A stretch of DNA of 64,000 bases from Notamacropus eugenii (taxonomy: Eukaryota; Chordata; Mammalia; Diprotodontia; Macropodidae). Of this stretch, positions 58,600-64,000 are shown one piece after another. The DNA lies in contig NC_092875.1 in NCBI RefSeq assembly GCF_028372415.1, positions 56,532,919 to 56,596,918 on the forward strand, read 5' to 3'. Each line of letters begins with the position of its first letter. The stretch's first letter is position 1. Made by a program: the position numbers and the translations under genes. The notes beneath the pieces were generated by a model. The model was not told the DNA's origin. It did not search any database and worked only from the letters and a program-made list of their open reading frames with translations.

Positions 58600-58845
58600 T
58601 TTAACTGGTGGTTTCTGTTCTTTTTAGGGGCTGTTGGTACTGGATCCTACCAAAGGACTAATTGTCAAACCTCTAGTTGCCAAAAAACATTATGTTTTTT
58701 CTTAACCCACAAGGTGGGGAGTACCAGATTCTCTCACTAGTAACAACAGATAATTAACATTATTTAACATCCTTCAAATTTTAATGTTCAAGGCATACTG
58801 ATCCCTAGAACAAATATGAGACATTTATGAATTCCTTGCATTCTG
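58600..58845. other. Short unclassified gap
   Basis: Nothing recognised. Confidence 0.3.
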
Positions 58846-58849
58846 GTTG

Positions 58850-59300
58850 ACATGCCTTCTTTCCTCTCCCCACCCCCATCAGTCTCTCAACCAACTGCAA
58901 ATTAATCTTCCTTAAAGTAGAGGATTAACTACATCCCTCAAAAACTTTCCTTAGCTTCCTATGGCTATGGAATAAAATGCAAACTTATCCAAGCATTTGT
59001 GACACTACAACCTGACTCCAATTTAACTTATCAGTTTTGTTTCACCCTATTTGCCTTCATGTACTCTATCATCTAATCCAACTGGATTAGACCCTTTCTA
59101 GTCCCATCCTGTTGTCTCCTGACTCTATAAATCCTTGGGTGACACCTCCTCCATGAAGTCTTCCCCAATTTTCCATCCCAGTCTCCACTCCTGACCTTGC
59201 CCAGTTGAAAGTAATCTCTCTCTCCTCAAATTTCCCTAGAACATTTCGCATAAACTTTGTCATATTCTGCTGTTCTGGCAAAAACCACAGCTCACAATTA
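58850..59300 (+). mobile_element. L2 LINE ORF2 C-terminus and 3' UTR
   Basis: Sense L2 order: 'ccctcaaaaactttccttag', 'ggaataaaatgcaaactta', 'acactacaacctgactcc', 'acacctcctccatgaagtct'. Confidence 0.8.
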
Positions 59301-59339
59301 AGGATTCTGGTCAGAGGAAATTGCATTTAGAAACACATA

Positions 59340-61870
59340 ATTATGGGAGGAATCTCACTGGACTGAGCTTACAGTTTGTTTTCTACACTAAGAAAAACAA
59401 ATTGTTTTTGTGTCCAGTTAGTTAGCCTTGAAAATTGAGCAGGGCAACCCGTTTCCCTTTGTGGTTGGCCTTGGAAGCAGAGCATGGCAAACTTTTTCTG
59501 TGGGATGGGCTGGAGTAAACTCAGATTCTGAGAACTGTATGTGATTGATTGTTTTGCCTAAAGTGGATGCCAATTCATGCTGAGAAGGAGGCACAAAGTC
59601 CTCATCTCTTTGCCTCCCCAGAGAAACTTTGGTAGTTTTGTTAAATTATGCCCATTTCTAATATCTGGGTAAATGAAGAATCAGCATGGGGTCACTGAAG
59701 GTAGGGAGTTAAGGAGGGAAGCTAAATGGTGTTGCCAGCCCTGGAATGGCAGAGAGCTATAGTCACACATGTGGAAACTCCACGTCTGAGACAAGGAAAA
59801 ACAATAAATGAATAACGAATAGAAATTCATGCTTGGATGAGGTGGCAGACCTAAGACAAGACGCTTAAATTAGGGAATCCAGGGAATAGCTCCTCTCTTC
59901 AGTTGACAAGCAGCATAAAGAGGGCAAAATGCTCTGGATAGTAAGAAGAAACAGTTTCTATAACTCCAGATGCATCAGGAGACACTGATCAGAGAACAGA
60001 CTCCACCTTGTGAAGCAAAAGAAAGTCACCAAAGAACTGCTAAGGCAATGATGTTTCAGTCTGAGAGCACCATTAGCACTTCACAGAGGGTTGGAGAGAT
60101 TAAGCCTTTCATGTTCACTAATCCCAAGGGATGTTATCAGCACTCAAGAAGCTGGTGGGAGGTGATGCTACTGGTGGTTAGCAGTGTTTTGTGTGTGAGG
60201 TTATACAGGAAGAAAGAAAGGTCATGGGAAGGGATAAATCAGGAGAGATATTGCTCACCATGCAGGTATCAGAGAAGTACCAGGACAGATGCTTATGTGT
60301 TCTTCATCCATAGTCAAAAAAAATGTTATTTGGTTAAATGGAATAGATTACAAGAGGGTAGTATTCAGATAGGCTAACAGGTAAAGGCTGAATGGCAAGA
60401 GGGAGAAAGCAGAATAATTGTACTGATGGAAGGTAAGGTTGGCTATAGGAAAGATGTGCGTGGTTAAGGTGTGACTTCTCCCTGTCTCCACTGTGTGCCA
60501 TATTCCCAAAGTATATGCAAGTAACCTAAGAGGGATGAACTGAGCATGTCATAGATTGCCAGGAAGGAAGTGGAAATTAAAGTGAAGTTACACTCCAGAA
60601 CAGTCACCAAGGCATGTCAATGAATTCTCTTGAACAGGAGGAATGTTTGTAAGAAAATTATGATATAGTGAATCTGGGAGAAAAAGTCTACACATCCAGC
60701 TGTAACACAGTATGTAAATCAAGGGTTAGAATCGAGGAAAAAAGATGAATTGTGTAAGACTTAAGGGGTCACCAGAACATGTACAGCCCACATTTATGAA
60801 ATGAAAACTGTTGCTGGCCATCCAGAAAAGCTGATTGTCTGGTGGTATTTTAATCAATAGGAGCTTTACCATGGTGGCTAATGTATGCAAGCACACCCAA
60901 CAAAACAGAAACCTCGGTTCACTACAGAGGTATACATCCGGATCAGGTTTAAGAAAACGCTACCCATCCATCCCTTAGAAGTGACCATAGATCAGGTAAT
61001 GAAATAAGCAGAGTAGCATAAAAAGAGAAAACAAATGGAGGTTGAGATTTATGTTGCACAACTAAATATGGAGTTCCCAAAAGCCAGATAGGATCACACA
61101 TCAATCTGGGTATCTAATTTGGACATCGCTGGGAATACTATGGTTAATGGCAGGCGTGAAGTCAGTGATAATGGAAGTCTCCTGCTCTCCCCTCAACTGT
61201 ACATATGTATTCTCTAATCAGGTCGGAAGCTGCTGAGGGTGGGAGGGAGAAGAGGCAAGTTGATGGGTTTGTTCTGGATTGCTTTTTCCCTTGGTCCCAA
61301 GAGGGACCTTCCCTGCCTTGCAGAGGCAGAATTATCCAGATCCAGAGTGTGACATATGGGTCCTGATGCTCCTGACAGCAGGCAACAGTGTTGCTGAAAA
61401 GTAGGACTAGGAATGGACTCTTCCAGTGGGGCGTGAAAGGCATCTCCCTATTGACAGGCCTTCACTTACACTCGTTCTCCCGGCCGAAGGTTGAGGCAGA
61501 GGGAATTAGGTAATCAGGGTGACTTCTGATAACTGTTGGTAAAAATACCTACTGTATTTCATTAGCATTTTCAGTGATACAAAAGAATCTCATCTTTTAT
61601 TGGAAGTCTATTTGGTAAGGAGGGATTGGAAGCCTAGATGGCATTCACAGAGGGTATGCCATGAGAATATTATAGAGTATTAGGCTTTGCTTTCTATTTT
61701 CAGTATTCCTAATGTACATGAGCGCTATTGGATGAACGTTAATCAAGTTAGGGTCACTTTCTTGCCAACGTGGGCTATGCATGTTTGTATGACAGAATTT
61801 TTTGTGTTCTATGGCAAATCTGGGTGGCAGTTGTAGTTCAGCTGTTGCTGTATTTTAAATGCCATACATA
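59340..61870. other. Unclassified 2.5 kb stretch, no gene called
   Basis: Not repeated elsewhere in the window. Includes a 135-codon + frame (59,970-60,377) with no recognisable domain. Parts could come from a very old retroelement, but I see no LTR pair, primer site or motif that would justify naming one. Confidence 0.35.
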
Positions 61871-61875
61871 TATAT

Positions 61876-62110
61876 AGGTGGTACGGTGGTTATACCTGGA
61901 GCCAGGAAGACCTGGGTTCAAATCTGGCTTCAGACCCTCACTTTGTGACCCTAAGCAAGGCACTTAACCCCAGTCTCAGTTTCCTCATTTGAAAAATGGA
62001 AATAATAACACTTACCTCTCAGGGTTATTGTGAAGATCAAATGAAATATAGTTTGTCAAATACTTTGCAAACCCTGAATTGTTACATAAAAGCTAGTTAT
62101 TATTATTAAC
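61876..62110 (+). mobile_element. Full-length CORE-SINE with L2-type tail
   Basis: 'taggtggtacggtggttata', 'gacctgggttcaaatctgg', 'gtctcagtttcctcatttg', 'agggttattgtgaagatc', ending TATTATTATTAA. Confidence 0.9.
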
Positions 62111-62114
62111 GTAA

Positions 62115-63040
62115 AATGTGTGTCTGTCATTGTCTAGTGTATGCAGGTCATCTAAGTCTGGGAATATTAAGGAGTTTTTTTAGTAACAGAGATGGAGTCT
62201 CTATGAACACAAGGATGGTCCCCACCTATTCAGGGTACACGTCAATAACAAAAACATCTTTACAGCATTAACAGTTAGGTAACTCAATGAAATTGATTTA
62301 CAACCTTACAAAAGGTACCCAAGGTAAGGGGTGGGCAGCAGGGGTGGGCCTTACATGCTGGCCAGTGTTGTGAGACAAGCAGGTTAGGAAGCTATAGTAG
62401 CAGAAGCATCTCTCTGGACCACTGTGGCCATCCTCCTATTTGGGGCTCCTTGTACATAAATACCATCTGCCATACTATGGATTATAGGAGCAAGGCATAT
62501 AAGTACTATCCCATACCATATAGACTCAGGGTATGAAACATATTCTGTCATGCTCTGAGGTTTGCCCCCTCCCTCCACCCCAGATTCTGGGGTCTGATCT
62601 TAAGGAAGAGCAACATCCTCAAAAGTCACTTAAAAGAGGCAGTCGGTCCTTAGGGAGGGGAAGAGACAGAGGTGTGGACAGAGGTACAGAAAACTATTCC
62701 ACACCCTGAAGTTCTTATCTCATTAGGTAAGTGGTGATGGGGCTGGCAGGGACCACTACTGAAATGTTTACAGAAAAACCATTGTACCCCTGTCTTATTA
62801 TCATTTAGAGCATCAGGGAAGCATGATATCATTGAGCTTAATCATCCTGAAGAGGGACAAAACATAAGCTCTATGTTAAAATATTCTACCAGGTCTTTAT
62901 CTAAAAGACACAAATGAATCTCACGTAGGTATGTAGAGGCAAGAATCCCTTAGCTCTGATCCCAGGTAACAATCCAGGTAAGACATCTTTTTGGAATAGC
63001 TAATATATACATTGTGGCTCAGCAGACAGAGAGGGACCTC
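62115..63040. other. Unclassified stretch, no gene seen
   Basis: Open frames of up to 65 codons on the - strand; none recognisable. Confidence 0.35.
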
Positions 63041-63044
63041 AAAA

Positions 63045-63240
63045 ATATATTATCAAATGAGATAATATTTGTAAAAGGCACTTAGATAATATGCACCTAA
63101 CACATACTAGGTGCTACATAGATGTTTATTCCCTTGTCTCTCTGCTCCCAACAAAGCCTGGGTTTAAGTCCCTCTTCTGACACATCCTGGCTGTGTGACC
63201 CTGGCTGAGCAAGTCATTTAACCACTAGGCAACTCTTTAA
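63045..63240 (+). mobile_element. Two CORE-SINE pieces in tandem
   Basis: 63,045-63,132 is a SINE/L2-type tail ('atgagataatatttgtaaaa', 'atactaggtgctacatagat'). 63,160-63,235 is a second CORE ('ctgggtttaagtccctcttc', 'ggctgtgtgaccctggctg'). Confidence 0.75.
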
Positions 63241-63371
63241 GTTGTAGAGAAACCTGTATTTGTACAAAGTGTTCCCCATGCCAGTGGATTCATAGGCCCT
63301 GTCCCTCTCCTTCTCCTAACTTCACCCTATTCAAGGCCTACAATGGCTAGTCTTATGGACTGACAGGTAGA

Positions 63372-63800
63372 AACACATCCATTCTTAACAGAGGAAAAGA
63401 ATCTAGGAGACTCTGTCATTGTGTTTGCAAGATGGTCACCTTGACCTTCCTCATAATCTCCACTATAGTACTGGTGCATAGATTGTTGTGGTCGTGTTTG
63501 CCCTTCATTCTCAAAGAGGACCATGACATCAGGGAGATGATGGCATGGCTTGAAGTTGACTTGGATATGAGTGAGGGAGGACTATGCAAGGTCACCAGCC
63601 TTACTTTCTCCTTCAGAGTCATCTGGGTCCAGTGGCCAGATATATTCATCAGGATGACTGGAGATGGCCCAGGATGCAATGGGAGACCCTGGCCCTTTTA
63701 GGCTAAAGTCTTTTCACATTCTCACTTGAGTGAAGCCCATTCAGTGAATAGGCCTCTTTAAGCAATGAGTCAAGGGATGGCTCCTTTAATTAAAAAAAAA
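63372..63800 (-). mobile_element. RTE-tailed SINE block, copy 2 (longer)
   Basis: Matches 55,137-55,420 over about 283 bp, then continues to the far end of the RTE-SINE (to an A-rich stretch at about 63,790-63,801), including 'ggatgcaatgggagaccctg' and 'gcaatgagtcaagggatgg', which parallel the + copy at 45.65-45.80 kb. Confidence 0.82.
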
Positions 63801-63801
63801 A

Positions 63802-64000
63802 TCAAACTCTTCTATTTAGCACTCACCAGTTGGCAACCACTGACAGTTTCCCTTTGCATGGCAAATAGCTTGATTTGTCAACAAAGGCTTTTATCAGGAT
63901 CAAAGTGAGATGATGGGCAATATGTAAATCAATTCACAACCCCAAGAGATTCCACTTCACCCAATAAATTCCAGTACTTACAATTAAAACCAGATGCAAC
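63802..64000. other. Window end, unclassified
   Basis: Nothing recognised. Confidence 0.3.

Noticed and set aside
59970-60377. 135-codon + frame as a host gene
   Set aside because: No domain, no splice context, unremarkable composition; could be chance in 2.5 kb of unclassified DNA.

Overview
This window looks like intergenic and gene-cluster DNA from a marsupial. Four things point there. The SINEs are tRNA-headed CORE-SINEs with RTE-type tails. There is a 'half-L1' (HAL1) element that carries ORF1 only. RTE and L1 LINEs are abundant and most are old. The only intact gene is a family-7-like olfactory receptor (OR) in an OR cluster. I cannot say which marsupial. No operons, CRISPR arrays, tRNA or rRNA genes are visible.

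From 1 to about 47.95 kb the sequence is a decayed tandem array of one unit about 18.3-18.8 kb long. Unit A covers 1 to ~17.78 kb, unit B ~17.79 to ~36.13 kb, and unit C ~36.13 to ~47.95 kb (partial). Each unit carried two OR genes facing opposite ways: a + strand OR that was dead before the duplication (A 1.17-1.65 kb, C 38.29-38.78 kb, lost in B) and a - strand OR. The - strand OR is intact in A (10,985-11,920, 311 aa). In B it is cut to its first 66 codons by an L1 (26.15-30.24 kb), and unit C ends before reaching it. Between the ORs lie shared old repeats (L3/CR1, MIR-like SINEs, L2, L1) and unit-specific insertions: a SINE and a retroviral LTR in A, an L1 and a HAL1 in B, and an L1 with clear target-site duplications plus an RTE-tailed SINE in C. 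Unit B also shows a deletion with a small inverted piece left inside. Unit A holds a hAT DNA transposon that was split by a SINE.

From ~47.95 to 64 kb there is no OR sequence and no gene I recognise. This part holds an RTE LINE fragment, an old L1 interrupted by SINE pieces and by a solo LTR (49,342-49,716), a second old L1 split by a SINE, several L2 copies on both strands, CORE-SINEs, a GGAA microsatellite and a pair of near-identical RTE-SINE blocks (55.1 and 63.4 kb). Several stretches of 0.7-2.5 kb remain unclassified.

I found no convincing new biological system. The best leads are the structural history of the OR array, the intact OR with its conserved splice acceptor, the complete HAL1 element, and a possible 42-nt micro-exon at 53.45 kb.
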